64,000 nucleotides of DNA from Calonectria ilicicola. Lineage: Eukaryota > Ascomycota > Sordariomycetes > Hypocreales > Nectriaceae. The translations under genes and the position numbers were made by a program. The DNA lies in NCBI GenBank assembly GCA_020809705.1, contig CP085830.1, positions 5,642,001 through 5,706,000 of the forward strand, read 5' to 3'. The notes beneath the pieces are model-generated. The model was not told where the DNA came from and did no database searches. It saw nothing but the letters and a program-made list of their open reading frames with translations. The stretch's first letter is position 1, and each line of letters opens with the position of its first letter. This document shows positions 22,501 to 34,520 of this stretch, piece after piece.

Positions 22501-25500
22501 AGAACCGATGGGATGCATGGTTACCTGTTATTGCACGACGGGCCATTGTCACGCCCGCAGACCCAGAGCCCGCCTCCAGCCAGATACAAGGACCCAGCTT
22601 TTGTTCAAGCCTGGAAATAGCATGGACAAAATAAACCGGTTCGCGGGATTGTCGCGAAATGAGCTCGGGTGTTATTTTGTCCCAGCTTCCATCTGCCTCT
22701 GAACAGGGCTCCAGGTCAATGGTAGGCGATCTGATAGTGAGTCCTTGAAGAAGCCGCTCGTATTCCGGAAGAATACTATCCAACATCTCGGAGTGAAACG
22801 CGTAGGTGATGCCAAGTCGCTTGACAGGAACCGCATGAAATCGAGCGATTTCCTCGAATGCTGTGATTGACTCCTCGTTTCCGACGACAATTTGGTTGAA
22901 AGTAGCATTGTAACAAGCGATTTCAACTTTGTAATCCTTCGAGAGTGACCGGATTATCATTTTTACAGCAGCAACATCTCCTTCAACACTGAGCATGCAG
23001 CCATGGTTCGATCCCCAAAGTTTTTGGATCATCATGGCCCTGCCTGATATCATCGTCAAAGCATCTTGTAAACTGAGCACGCCACTGACACAGAGTGCTG
23101 TCAACTGCCCTAGGCTATGACCAATCACGGCCTTAATGGCTAGCCCGCAATCTATCCATGACATGGCAGTGGCGTATTGTAATGAAAACTGCATACAGTG
23201 GAGAGAAACTGTGTCATCCACGGCGCTATTCTCAAATATATGAGGAAACAAACCGCGAAGTCCCATGGTCCGCAAAGTTCGATCACACTCATTCAAATGG
23301 TGTTGTAGCAAGATGCAATCCTTGTAGACAAGTGGACTGCACAGAGCCTGCCGTCCTGTTTGACCTGAAAACACGAGAACGACCGGCTTCGAGTTCTCAG
23401 GTGTTATCTTTGCCTTAGTGCCTTCTTGCTCTTGCTGCAGATATGTATCAAGTTGAGCCTCAAGCTCCTCTATAGAGCCGGCACATAGACTCAACCGATC
23501 ACGGTAGTCTACTAGCTGCCTCTGTGCAAGCCCGAACGCAACTGCGGCAAGAAAAGACTGTCCAAAATTGTCTTTTTGATCCTTGATGAAGCTTAACAGA
23601 GATCTACAATATTCTTGTAGGTTTAGAGTAGAATGTGCAGCGATCGTGATAGGATACTGGTCAAGTTTACTGGTGCATGTCCTCTGGGCGGGCGGTGGTT
23701 GACAAAGAATCATGGCGACATTGGTTCCTGATGCACCGTAATTGTTTACCAAAGCCGCCCGGAAGTTCTCATTCCAAGGTTTTAGATGCGAGGGAACTTC
23801 AATAACAGAACCTTCGATCGAGGATATGGCTGGGTTGAGTGTAGAGAAATTTGCTTGCGGAGGGATTTGGCCGTTCTGAAACATTAATAGCACCTTGACT
23901 AGCGAAGCGATGCCCGATGCTGCCTCATTATGGCCCACGTTTCCTTTCACTGAGCCAACTTGTACGCGATGCGATGCTGATTCAGGTCGCCCTGCAAAGA
24001 CGTTGGTGATGCTTTGACACTCGATAGGATCTCCCTTCTTTGTCCCAGTACCGTGAGCCTCGATGTAAGATATTTGGTGGGGGTCCATATTGGCCTTTTG
24101 CAGCACACGACGGAATAGATCACTTTGTGACTCGCCGGAAGGAAGTGTGATTGACCGATTTCCCTTACTGTTGTTAACAGACGAAGCCACTAGCACACCA
24201 AGGATGTAGTCATGGTCCATTACAGCAGTTGATAGTTTCTTCAGCAAAACTAAGCCTCCGCCTTCGCCTCGACAGTAACCGTCCGCATTTATATCAAAAG
24301 GCCGACATTGACCTGTTGGACTTAGGAAAGAGGCAGCTTCTAGATTACAATGAGATCTTGCCTCTGGGGTCATCAGGTTAATACCGCCAGCTAAGGCCAT
24401 TTGGCACTCTCCTGACTGAATTGCTTGACATGCTGTGTGTATTGCTACACCTGATGAGGAGCAAGCAGTATCAATAACCATAGATGGACCAGTTAGACCA
24501 AAGAAGTGGCTAATCCTGCCACTAGAAAAAGCTCGTGCAGTTCCTGTAAAAGAGAATGCACTGGGCGTATGACTATTCACATTCTGCTCATAGTCACAAG
24601 ACGACATGCCAATAAAGCAACCGATATTATCGGTCATTTTAGAGGAGGGATTAAAGTATCCCCCGGAATCAAGAGCTTCGAATGCGAGATGAAGACCTAG
24701 CCGATGCTGAGGATCCATGTACTGGGCTTCGCGGGGAGACTTTCGAAAAAAGCTAGTGTCAAATGACCCCGAGGCCGAGAATGAGGTATTCACGATATTG
24801 TTCTTCATTACCTCCCAGAACTTCTCCGGCGTATGTGAATCACCGAATTGACAGGATAATCCGATAACAGCAATGGAGTCGTCTGGGTAGCTCCGGTGTG
24901 GCTTTTCATTGGCCACGAAGCGAGTCACTCGGATTGAATTGCCCGCGACGATGGATCGAGGAACGCAGTCAACAGGCCCCAACGCCAGCACCTGGCTCTT
25001 AGTTTCATCACGGATAGATTCCTTGTTCGTCATTACTTCTCTTACTGAGTTACTGATCGTCGTATGCCAATCAGCGGGCTTGGCCAAGATGCACTGGATG
25101 ACCATCTCATGAAGTGGTGTGTGCTCTGTTACTACTCGTCCATCGTCGTTCCATCTTAATGGTACGAGTGGTCGACAAGTTGGAGGAAACCTTAGCATAG
25201 GTAGTGACTCGCAAAGACGAGCCAGTTTTTGTGAAGCATGGGTGTAATCCAGGTGGTGATAACGGCCGTGAAAGTCCATTGGTTTGGCAGCCACTCCCGC
25301 CTCTCCAAGATGGCGCATCATGGATACAAAACAGCCTTTTGGCACTGTAATAGTTGCACTCTTGACATCTGGACGAACTGAAATATAAGACTAGGCATAA
25401 ATTAGTCAAGTATTCTGATCATGAATCTGGTTTATGTTTCCATTTCCGTGGGCAAGCATACCTGAGGGTAATTACTAAGGATTTCTTTCAGTACTTCCTC

Positions 25501-26121
25501 TTCAATGTCATCTTCGCCTCCCGACCAGCGTGTACTGATGCATGTAGTCGGTTCAGCCAACCGTGTCTGATCAAGATCCACCAATGCACCAATGCACAAT
25601 GCAAGTCTCAGCGCAATGGCACCATTCTTGGATAGGTCTTCGATGTTTTGGGAGCATGCGAAACCAGTGGCAGTTAAAAGTCCAACGCAAAGGCCTTGGA
25701 TACCCCCGTCACGGGCGCTATACAGAATTTGAGCGTGAGCGTCCAACCGCTCATCTGTCACTTCGGCACTCAACTCGTGGCTATTCAAATAGGCCATGTA
25801 TTCAGAGAAATGAACAAGAACGGTCAGTATGGCTGATTGTACGTTGCTAAATGGCTGCATCGTTGCCAATGACTTTGACGAATTGTCGTCTTCGATCCAC
25901 TCGACTAAATTCCGTACGACGATCATCACATCCCCTGCCTCCAAAAAAGGCTCATGTTGAATAAGAAGACTCCATAGTTCTGGAAGGTCGATGAGCGCAT
26001 CCTTCAATTCTGTAAGTCGGGGGTTATGGAGAATGCTGGAGCGGAGATGTGATAAATATGCTGCGTCAAAATGTGATATTACGGAGCCACATATCACCAA
26101 TGATGGCAATACTGATGCCAT
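19562..26121 (-). CDS. Non-reducing PKS (SAT-KS-AT-PT-ACP-CMeT), diterpenoid-pyrone type
   Basis: Two exons (26121-25462 and 25390-19562) joined by a 71-nt intron give 2162 residues. The starter-unit ACP transacylase has GLCVG (Cys145). The ketosynthase has DTACSSSG (Cys530), His666 and His707. The acyltransferase has GHSLGQ (Ser979). A product-template domain spans about 1270-1590, an ACP has GLDSL (Ser1692), and a C-methyltransferase has EIGAGTGATTR (about 1980). No thioesterase or reductase follows. Known relatives build a methylated alpha-pyrone from acetyl- and malonyl-CoA that is released by lactonisation. The neighbouring GGPP synthase, UbiA and cyclase genes support this. Odd point: the PT histidine of the GHxVxG motif is Arg1293. 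Confidence 0.9.
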
Positions 26122-27358
26122 GGTAATTGCGTATTGATGCTCGAGAAAAAAAACCGAAAAGAATAACAGACGATGTGAAAGGAATCGAAGTTTGTTGCAA
26201 AAACAGACTTCAGAACAAAGATGGAATCACTTGCGCACGACAGCCCAACCGAAGGCTCGTATGTAATGTCTGCACTTATGAAGTTTATAATATCCATTTG
26301 CATTTCGCACCGTCAAGGACGAACGGGACAAGGACCATCTGCGTTCGCGACATTAATGACACCGCTCGTTGCCGATAGTTTCCACGTCATTCTAGGTTAC
26401 CCATAGTTTCGCATGGTGGCGGGGGCCACATAGTGTAGCCTATCAGATGAACACAACAGAACAAGCCCATCTTACAAAGCTCTAGACACCCTGCGTAAAA
26501 GTCCCCATGTAGAATAGTTCATGCAATCCCTATCAGTATGATTGCCAGGGTTAGATCATGCCCAGAGACAAGCAATTGCCACTCATAGTAAATTAACCAC
26601 CGACATCATGACCCACAACCCCATTCTCCTCTCGTAATAAGCCACTGCCGGTGGCACCATCATAGACAAGCGATGCAGAACAACCTTGTGGAGATCATAT
26701 CCAGAAACAAGGATACATTCCCGCGGTTGTACCCGAAACCATTGCCGGTGGCACCACCATGGACAGCCTATACAAGCGAGCGGGAACCATGTCCCCACAC
26801 ACAGGGATGTATTTTCGTACATAAAAAGTTTAAATCGGAAAGTTCCGTAAACCCCCCTTCGGTTCAAGGTAAGATCCTGCCCCCTGCCCAGCCACATGGT
26901 TCGATTAATGGTATCCGCGTTTCAGATTGTATGTTGTGCTATCCTCAATTTTAGGTTATGATCCGGCTCTTGCTCGTCAATATCGATAAATCGAAGCCAA
27001 ATTATAGTTTCCGTAGGTCACATTCTTGTATGTATGGAAAGACTAATGGCAGCGCGTCCTGCATATCCATCCTCCTGATTCCACAAAACCCAAACTGATT
27101 AAAGATCTGGAACCTTACAGCTTCCATGTTTTGGCAAAGGGTACATTAAATTTAGATGAATTAGGTGAATACTAAGACCGAGCTTGGTTACTCCTCGACA
27201 TACCCTAGCTATCTTCACGTCCCACACGGGATCTGTGCGCCCTCAAAGGGAGTAAAAGCCATTTGATACACTGGGGGTAACATTGCTAAATCACTTTTTG
27301 AGATGCATTTCTACCTTTTTTTTTAACTCATAATCTAGAAGTAAAGGATGATAATAGA
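26122..27358. other. Intergenic with a diverged tandem repeat
   Basis: Upstream region of the PKS and downstream region of the GGPP synthase. A 14-bp core, TGCCGGTGGCACCA, occurs at 26646-26659 and again 97 bp later at 26743-26756, with weaker similarity in the following bases. No gene is supported here. Confidence 0.5.
26641..26756 (+). repeat. Two-copy repeat with palindromic GCCAC-N5-GTGGC core
   Basis: The first copy contains a perfect inverted repeat GCCAC-TGCCG-GTGGC (26641-26655). The second copy keeps only one arm. They lie about 520-640 bp upstream of the PKS start and could be binding sites for the cluster regulator, or remnants of a larger duplication. Confidence 0.4.
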
Positions 27359-28518
27359 TTACTCTAGACCACATTTATCCAAACCAATCATTGCGAGAAT
27401 ACAGTTCATGACCTCCATCTCATCTGGCTGACCATCCGTGAGAGATTCCACCAATCTTCTCGCCTCGTTTGCTAATTCGGAAAGCTTTTGACGGCAATAG
27501 TCGAAAGAATTTGTCGACTCGATGTATTTGACTGCAAACAGCTTGATATTCATGTCTGTAGTTCGCTGTTTTAAGATGCTGGGGAGTTGGATGTTTGATA
27601 GATTAGAGCGAATGCTGTGGATGATGGGAAATGAATACTTTCCCTCTGTCAGGTCTTCGCCGAATCCCTTATTCTTTGTATACAAATCGCTTTGCAAGTT
27701 TAAATAATCATCACGTATTTGAAAGATAATACCCAATACGTTGACCAGCGGCACATAATCTCTAAACATGTAATTAAATGGTTAGCCTTCATTTCTATAT
27801 CAGAGTACATTTTTATCATCACTTACTTATCGCTGTTGCTCATAATTTGCATTAATTTCACTGCCAGTCTGAACAGGCCGCCAGTCTTCTTAGAGACCAT
27901 AATAAAATATTCCTCTTCCGTAGGACAGATACATGCCTCTCTCCAATAGATATCCATACCCTGTCCTTGGTGGAGCTGTAGTAGTTCCTCGGTGAATATG
28001 TCAAATGCACGTGGATCTCCTAACTTATTGAGCTCCTGTTGAGCAAGGAAGAAGCCATAATTAGCTGAATTTATGGTCTGTGCAATGCCAAAGACACTAT
28101 GTGAGACTGGAAGTCCACGACGAAGTGTAGAGGAATCTTGAATGTCATCGATCCTGGAAGACGGTTAGTACTTACTCGTAAGCTAATATCATTACATGAA
28201 TACTTGCAGAAGTGAAGCATTATGAAGCAGCATAATAACGTGCTTAATAACATCCAACTTTTCTTCAGGGATTTTGAGCCACTGGTTGAACGCGGACATC
28301 ATCTTGCCACGAACATCTTTACCTGGTAGCTCAAGTAGATAATTCAAAGGAGCCCGGATAACCTAAGACAAGTTTCTTGTTAGATGTGCATTGATTTCCC
28401 GGAATGGCTATGAACGTACTTCTTCTTGATGATCAAGATGAGGGGGTTTTGCATTGATGTCCACTTTTTGTATAGCCGAGAGCTCAGGGCTGAGTACTTC
28501 TGGAACTAAGGTAGACAT
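27359..28518 (-). CDS. Geranylgeranyl diphosphate synthase
   Basis: Four exons (28518-28420, 28362-28208, 28153-27827, 27761-27359) give 327 residues. The first aspartate-rich motif is DDIQD (87-91), preceded by [10 protein letters not shown]. The second, DDYLN (211-215), lies in [15 protein letters not shown]. The protein has the length and layout of fungal GGPP synthases and would supply the C20 diphosphate for prenylation of the pyrone. The second intron starts with GC (CT-GCAAGT) instead of GT, and only this junction restores the conserved LLIDDIQD frame. It shares a 745-bp divergent promoter with the neighbouring SDR. Confidence 0.9.
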
Positions 28519-29263
28519 CGCAGGTGATCTTGGGCTTGCACGTTGCTCTGAAAGCTGCTTCTTTGTTTCCCTAATTTTGTAAGGAAGTGGTTGGTTGCGA
28601 TGCCAAAGGCCGGCCTAAAAGCTTTTCTAATGTTGCATGAGCTGAGAGCGATTGACTTAATCATGGAATTTCTCCTAATGAGCATTTCCTAAAATATCAG
28701 CTGAGAATTTCGAAGGAAAAAAAAAGTAATTGCTTCACAGTCTATCATACGAGGCCAAGCTCGGTTGTGTGAATGGTGCAGTATTGGGGCCGTGCACGAT
28801 GATACGGCCATCTTTTTCCTCCTTTCAGAATAGTAAGTACAATTTTGTAAGCCATGTGCCATTATTTATCTTGCTCCGAACCCAGCAATCCAGATCCTTG
28901 TAATTCTCCGCAGTCCCCGCAGAGTTCGCCGCTACATGCAGTCCACGCTGGACGCTGGTGGAACGATAGGAAATAGAATGAAGTACCGATTCGTACGATG
29001 AGTTTAAAATATGGACCTGGCAAGTAGTCGGCCGGGACCGCAACTTTGATACGAGAATCGAACTGCATGATTTTCGCTGAAGGTTTCGGGTATTACTGTA
29101 GTGTTGTATTCTAGTGGATCAATGGCTCCACGAAGGTCTTGTGACTTGCCATAATTTGTATACTTGGAGGAAAATATTTTTGATCCTTTTAAGTAGAGTA
29201 GTTATGCCAGCATAAAAGTTCTGAGTGCAAATTTAACAAAGAATCTGATTAAGTAGATCCAAG
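28519..29263. promoter_or_regulatory. Divergent promoter, GGPP synthase / SDR
   Basis: 745 bp between two divergent cluster genes. It contains several CCG/CGG triplets (for example GGCCGTGCACGATGATACGGCC near 28789-28810, an everted pair) that could bind a Zn2Cys6 factor. No gene is seen. Confidence 0.4.
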
Positions 29264-30581
29264 ATGTCTAAGCCATGGGCACGCCGGATATGTATTTCCC
29301 TAATCGACTCCCTTTACGGTTCATTTTTGTATTTGCCTTTGGCAGTTTTATTTTTGAATCGAAGCTTGAGAGGGTTCGGAACAATTAAGTGGGATAACTC
29401 AGACATACCTCCACTCGACGGCAAGGTGGCCATTGTGACTGGGGGAAAGTAAGCAATCTCTACCGCATAAAGATTTACGGCTGACTGACATTAAATCTAT
29501 CAGTGCTGGAATAGGGTACTACACCGTCAAAGCTTTGGCTTTGAGAGGTGCGAAGGTATACATGGGGGCCAGATCAGAAACCCGTGCAAAGGCCGCAATA
29601 GAACGCCTCAGGAAAGAACACCCCGAGATAAAGCAGGAAAGCCTTGTTTGGCTGCCTCTAGATCTTTCAAATCAGTTAGCAGTTGTAAATGCAGCCAATG
29701 AATTCGCATCAAAAGAGAAGCGATTAGATATCTTGGGTACGTCATTCGATAATGGGATGGTTGGATCAAGACTAACACATTTCGTGTAGTCAACAATGCG
29801 GGAGTCGCTCCATACGAGTATACTACAACGAGTGATGGCTTTGAAATGACAATGGCTGTGAAGTAAGAATAATTTTAAGAAGCTACATGAGATGATGAGA
29901 AGTTAAGCTGATAACGTTTAAGTCATGTTGGACATTGGACGCTGACACATTGTCTACTCCCATTGCTCAAATCTACAGCAGCACGGAAAGACTCAGATGT
30001 TCGTGTCATCACAGTGGGTTTTAATTCTTAATCCTCAAAGGAAATATCGTGGTTAGCTGATGCAATTTTTCCTTTAGGTCTCTTCGTCTGGTGAAGCAAA
30101 CTCTTCAGCGAATGAATTCGCTAGCCCTAAAGATTTGGACGATCCCTGTTCAAGCATTGGATGGGAAAATTCTTGTCTCAGCCAGGGACTGAGGTACGGC
30201 ACGAGCAAGCTTGCCAATGTTTTATTTGCAAAGGAGCTTCAAAATCGCATGGATGAAGACGGTACCAATCTTATTTCGCTATCTCTCAACCCTGGCACGG
30301 TGGGTACAAGTGGAGCTAGTGATGTGATGCCTTTTATGGTACGCCCGCTGGTTCCACTCCTGTTTTCTCACCCAGAGAGGGGAGCAGATACTACTCTGTT
30401 TGCGGCAACAGCGCCTGAGATCAAGAAAAACAGTGCCAAGTGGAAAGGTGCTTTTCTAGATGGCCCCGGAAATATTAAAGCCCCTTCGCTGAAAGCGCAA
30501 AATGCTGCTGTGGCTTGTAATCTGTGGCGTACTACCGAATTAGCCGTTAGGAACACTGGGGTTTTGGATAAAGTCTCCTGA
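29264..30581 (+). CDS. Short-chain dehydrogenase/reductase with N-terminal membrane anchor
   Basis: Five exons (29264-29448, 29504-29736, 29790-29862, 29923-30013, 30078-30581) give 361 residues. A hydrophobic N-terminal stretch (about 10-31) should anchor it in the membrane. The Rossmann motif is TGGNAGIG (59-66), followed by VNNAGVAPYEY, the structural Asn in MAVNHVGHW, VITVSSSGEA and the catalytic YGTSK (Tyr234, Lys238). It resembles WWOX/retinol-dehydrogenase-type SDRs. In related diterpenoid-pyrone clusters, one SDR oxidises the decalin alcohol left by cyclisation and a second reduces the ketone with opposite stereochemistry. Which step this enzyme does cannot be told from sequence. Confidence 0.85.
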
Positions 30582-31075
30582 ATTAGTAGTATTGATAATA
30601 ATAGCGAGCAAACAATACAAATATTATCATTTTCGACTAGATCGTTGAGACAGCTCCTTGGGAGTTTGATCAAATAGTGAAACCAGGCCGAACGTTTGTG
30701 ATTCCAATCATCACAAAGATTTCAGGGCATCCCGCTTCATGCAGCAATCAAGATAACAGATGAATGATTGCCGCTCGAATTTCACCTTGATGGATGGTGC
30801 AAGGATATTCCTTGGGACCCGCCGGTCTTGACAAAGGAAGTGATCGTAAGTACTAGCTTGAATATCTTTTTTACATTTCTCTAATCCTTTCAACATAACT
30901 GTTTTTCTCGATGAATAAACCATGCCCAGCTAGTCTGAGTGTGACTTTGGCCGCAACATACATTCTCAACCAACCCAATCATAACATCTTACACCATGCA
31001 GTACCTTGAAGCAACCTTCCGGGGTCTGCTTATATCTATCAAGTCAAACCTATCGGCTTCGAGGCAACCAAAATG
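30582..31075. other. Convergent intergenic, no gene seen
   Basis: Shared 3' region of the SDR and the prenyltransferase genes. No supported feature. Confidence 0.4.
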
Positions 31076-32141
31076 TCAATATTTACTGACAAGAAGTACC
31101 TGTATGGCACAAACTACAGTAGTCCAAAGGCCAAGGGCAAAATTGCTCTTGTGTAAGGTTCCTCCGCTAGCTGGTTGCTTAGAATCAAACTGAACCAGTT
31201 GCTTAACCAAGGTAATTGTCCAGACCCCCATCCAGCTAAGCCACAACCACATGGAGTCAAAGAAGGTTAGATACATGGAAAGACATGCCAGAATAGGAGC
31301 AATAAGAATTACAAGAAGAAGGCGAATGTAATTGCCAGCAATATTGTAAAAAGAATTGACTTTCAGCTTACGGTCATCAACCACATCCTGATAGCTGTAT
31401 GCTGTGTTAAGGTAAATAGTCCAAAAAAATACCATCGTGCAAAGGGGGATGCATTGGCGGATAGTATCGGGGTATGATTCGTAATAGCCATGAATTGCTG
31501 CTCGTCCTGGGATTGCTGGCCATGCAATAGTAAACGCCAGGATATATTGAGGAAAAATAAAGAACCTTTTTGCCAGAGGTCGCTTTCCAAATGGATAGAG
31601 AATCGATGCAAACATTACTGGCAATAGATGATTCCATCTTGTAAGTACCTTTGTTAGCGTTGATATAAACACCAGAAATAGAAGACTCGGGCTTACACAT
31701 CTTTTCCATCGAGCATAACATGGAGAACGGCCCAAGACATGACAGTTTGAGCAACCATCCAAATCATTGCTTCAAGAGTAGTAACAGTACCAGCTGCTAG
31801 GGGTCTGTGCTTAGTTCGGCTAACATTGGCATCGATGTCACGGTCGATCCAATCGTTCCAAACCATACCAGCTCCACAGAACAAGTAGGCCGCGAGGATG
31901 CATAACGCAGTCTGACGAAATACAAAAATAGGTGCTATGCTTGAGCGACCATCAACGGTAAGCTCTACCGCACCAGCCAGCAACGTGGACCATGCTATTC
32001 CCAGGTTCAGCAACAGGATAGTCAAAACTGGACCAAGATGTACAAACCTCCAGCAAAGGTGGTAAAGACGGGATTGTATCGGTTAAATCGAGACAGAATA
32101 AAGAGCTCGCGAAATAAACTTCTTTCGGCGGTACGGGCCAT
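31076..32141 (-). CDS. UbiA-family prenyltransferase (geranylgeranyl to pyrone)
   Basis: Three exons (32141-32048, 31994-31697, 31637-31076) give 317 residues. The first Mg2+/diphosphate motif is NDWIDRDID (78-86), within CGAGMVWNDWIDRDID; RTKHRPLAAG follows. The second acidic motif is YSYQDVVDDRK. Six or more membrane helices are evident. This is the membrane prenyltransferase group of fungal meroterpenoid clusters (relatives of AusN, Trt2 and PaxC-like enzymes). It would attach the geranylgeranyl chain from the neighbouring synthase to the PKS-derived pyrone. It shares a divergent promoter with the second SDR. Confidence 0.9.
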
Positions 32142-32886
32142 GGTCGGTAGATTGAGACTTAGGGTTGAACAAGTCAGGGTGTCTTTCACATTTCGAAATG
32201 ACGAATCTGTAGATAGGTTTGTCGTATTTACTTGAATCTTAGTGTTACCCTATATTTTTATCCGAAGATCGACCATGCCCAATCCAAATTAATCGCCGAT
32301 AATCCGAAAATCATTAATTGGGTGGGTGGCGCAATGTAACCAAGTCTGTGCACCAGATAAAGGTGACAGCAAAATGGCACCATTTTCCCGAACCATATCT
32401 GAGACCACGCTCATGATTAATCCAATATTCTTGTCAGAAGTTCCACAAAAAAGCTGAGATCAGGGGTTCAATAGGTCGAGTATTCGAGCCGCACATCGCC
32501 TATTATCTTGGCCATCATAATTAATCCACCGAAAATTAACTGATTTCAGCTCCAGAATTTTTAGTCTTTTTGTGATTGCGAACTCTAGATCACGTCGGAA
32601 GGAAATGTGTGGCAACCGAGAACGATTTCAGGCGCAGTGCGTAGCTTACTCTGCCGGGGAGGCTTTTCTTTTCCTTATTCATCCCATCTTTTTACTAAAG
32701 GAAAGAGGCAAAATGAAGGGCAGTTTGGTGAAAATGATATAAAGAAACTACGCATCAAATTTTTAGATTTCCATTGAGGCCTTCAATAAAATTTTCTTCA
32801 TGATCCCACACATCTTTCAATTCTTGAAATTGCTTCACTAAGCAATCAGATTGCAGAATAAGAGAGCCGATACTCTCGAATACATC
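32142..32886. promoter_or_regulatory. Divergent promoter, prenyltransferase / SDR
   Basis: 745 bp, the same length as the GGPP synthase/SDR promoter. It contains an inverted TCGAGTATTCGAG-like element near 32477-32489. No gene is seen. Confidence 0.4.
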
Positions 32887-33758
32887 ATGTCCGTGCCAAC
32901 TTCGCTCACCCAATTTGACTCTGTAGCCGGGAAGACATGCCTGGTTACAGGAGCCGGGGGTGGTCTTGGGAAAGCCATTGCCACCCATTTTCTCAAAGCT
33001 GGCGCGAATGTTGTCATCTGTGATATCAACGAAGAACGTGTGAATCAAACGACAATTGACCTTCAAGAAACAGGTTCCCTCCTCGCCTTGACGGTTGATA
33101 TTACCAGTGAAAGCGCAGTTGAGCACATGTTTGATCAAATCAAACAAAGGTTTGGAGGATTGGATATTTTGATCAACAATGCGGCGATCATGGATCGCTT
33201 TGAGCCTGTTGGTGATCTTGACTTGCAATTATGGAACAAAGTCCTGGCGGTGAATTTGACGGCTCCATTTTTACTCAGCAAGATGGCAGTGCAGAACATG
33301 CTGCAAAAAGAAAACCCCACAGGATCCATCATCAACATCGCTTCTGGAGCGGCGAAAGCCGGTTGGCTTGCAGGCATGTTAACAAGCCCTGACATGGGGT
33401 GAGCATACAAAGAAGCTAATTGCGCCCCACAATAGGTACTGCATATACAACAAGCAAACACGGTCTAATCGGTCTGACGAAAAGTACCGCAGCTTTCTAT
33501 GGGAAATTGGGAATCCGTTGCAATGGGTTGATGATTGGTGTTATCGGTACCACAAACATGAAAGATGCCTTTGAGAATGGGGTGCACGCTGAGGGTCGCC
33601 AAATGTTGGGGCAAATCCTTTCCGGGGTCCCGCCATCACCCTGCAGCGTGGATGACATTGCCGGGTTGTGTGTAACATTGGCTGGTGGACCTGGGTGGAG
33701 CATCGTCAACGGTGCTGTGATTGCTGTGGACCATGGATGGACAAGTATTGTAGGGTAG
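32887..33758 (+). CDS. Classical short-chain dehydrogenase/reductase
   Basis: Two exons (32887-33373, 33436-33758) give 269 residues. The cofactor motif is TGAGGGLG (21-28), and the core has CDIN, NNAAIMDRF, VNLTAPF, INIASGAAKAGWLAG and YTTSK. The open frame reads into the intron and stops at 33400, so the splice had to be deduced. A GC donor (CAG-GCATGT) with acceptor ATAG gives Ser153 and Tyr166 exactly 13 residues apart, the usual SDR spacing. The nearby GT donor puts the next exon out of frame. An alternative start at 32851 adds 12 residues. The likely job is redox of the decalin hydroxyl together with the other SDR. Confidence 0.85.
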
Positions 33759-34520
33759 GAGACCGATATCCTGCATCGTTTGCCGGGAGGGATAAATCCA
33801 TGGCCGAGATTTCAGTGAAATTACTTGGACCTTTGCAGTCGATGTATTTTATTTTCACTTGATTGGTCAGAGCAGACAACTCAAAACCCTCTTGACACTC
33901 GTATGAAAGATAGAAAAGATATCATAAAAAAAAGTACAAACTCAATTCCTTAACAGAAAATCCTTCAACATCTGTAATGTTGACCGCTGTAGCACGTAAA
34001 AGTCCCAAGAACGCTGTATGACGGACCAGACCGTAATAGAACCCAGTTAACTATGACATTAATCCACAAATTACAATCCAAGACACAACCATGGATTTGA
34101 TATTACGTTAGAATCGCACCAGCCCAGCATTGGGGTCCAAAGGCTGCGATGTTGAGATTTGCCCCAGTTGGTCAAAGCTCTAATCGCTGTTGCGGTAATT
34201 GCCGCAACACGCGGCCAAGAACCCTCCCTGTCCGGCTAGTGGACCGGGCCGCAACAAGGGGTATGTGGGCCAAAGTTTGGACCACTGGTTGTCTCATTTA
34301 GCGTTTCGGAGGATTTCCCGAATACTAATAACTTATCGTCTCTAAACTGATTGCTCAGTGTTTTAACTAGAGAATGACATGTTTTCCTATAATAAGTTAA
34401 CGACTTTGTCTAACCGCGGATCTAATATTCGTCACCCTATCGAACTGATTGCACAATTCACTTGATATCTCTTCCTAAAGTTACCCCTCTTCCCAACCTT
34501 CCGCGAAACAAACAGCAAGA
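33759..34520. promoter_or_regulatory. Upstream region of the terpene cyclase
   Basis: 762 bp with no gene. It holds the palindrome listed at 34190-34207 and other CCG/CGG triplets around 34208-34255. Confidence 0.4.
34190..34207 (+). promoter_or_regulatory. Palindrome TTGCGG-N6-CCGCAA, candidate Zn2Cys6 site
   Basis: Perfect 6-bp inverted arms with a TAATTG spacer, giving CGG-N6-CCG, the class of site bound by dimeric Gal4-type regulators. It lies about 315 bp upstream of the terpene cyclase start. A plausible target of the cluster's own regulator. Confidence 0.45.

Noticed and set aside
19562..26121. PKS as an orsellinic-type (DMOA/AusA-like) synthase
   Set aside because: No thioesterase, a defective PT histidine and a GGPP-type partner point to an alpha-pyrone instead.
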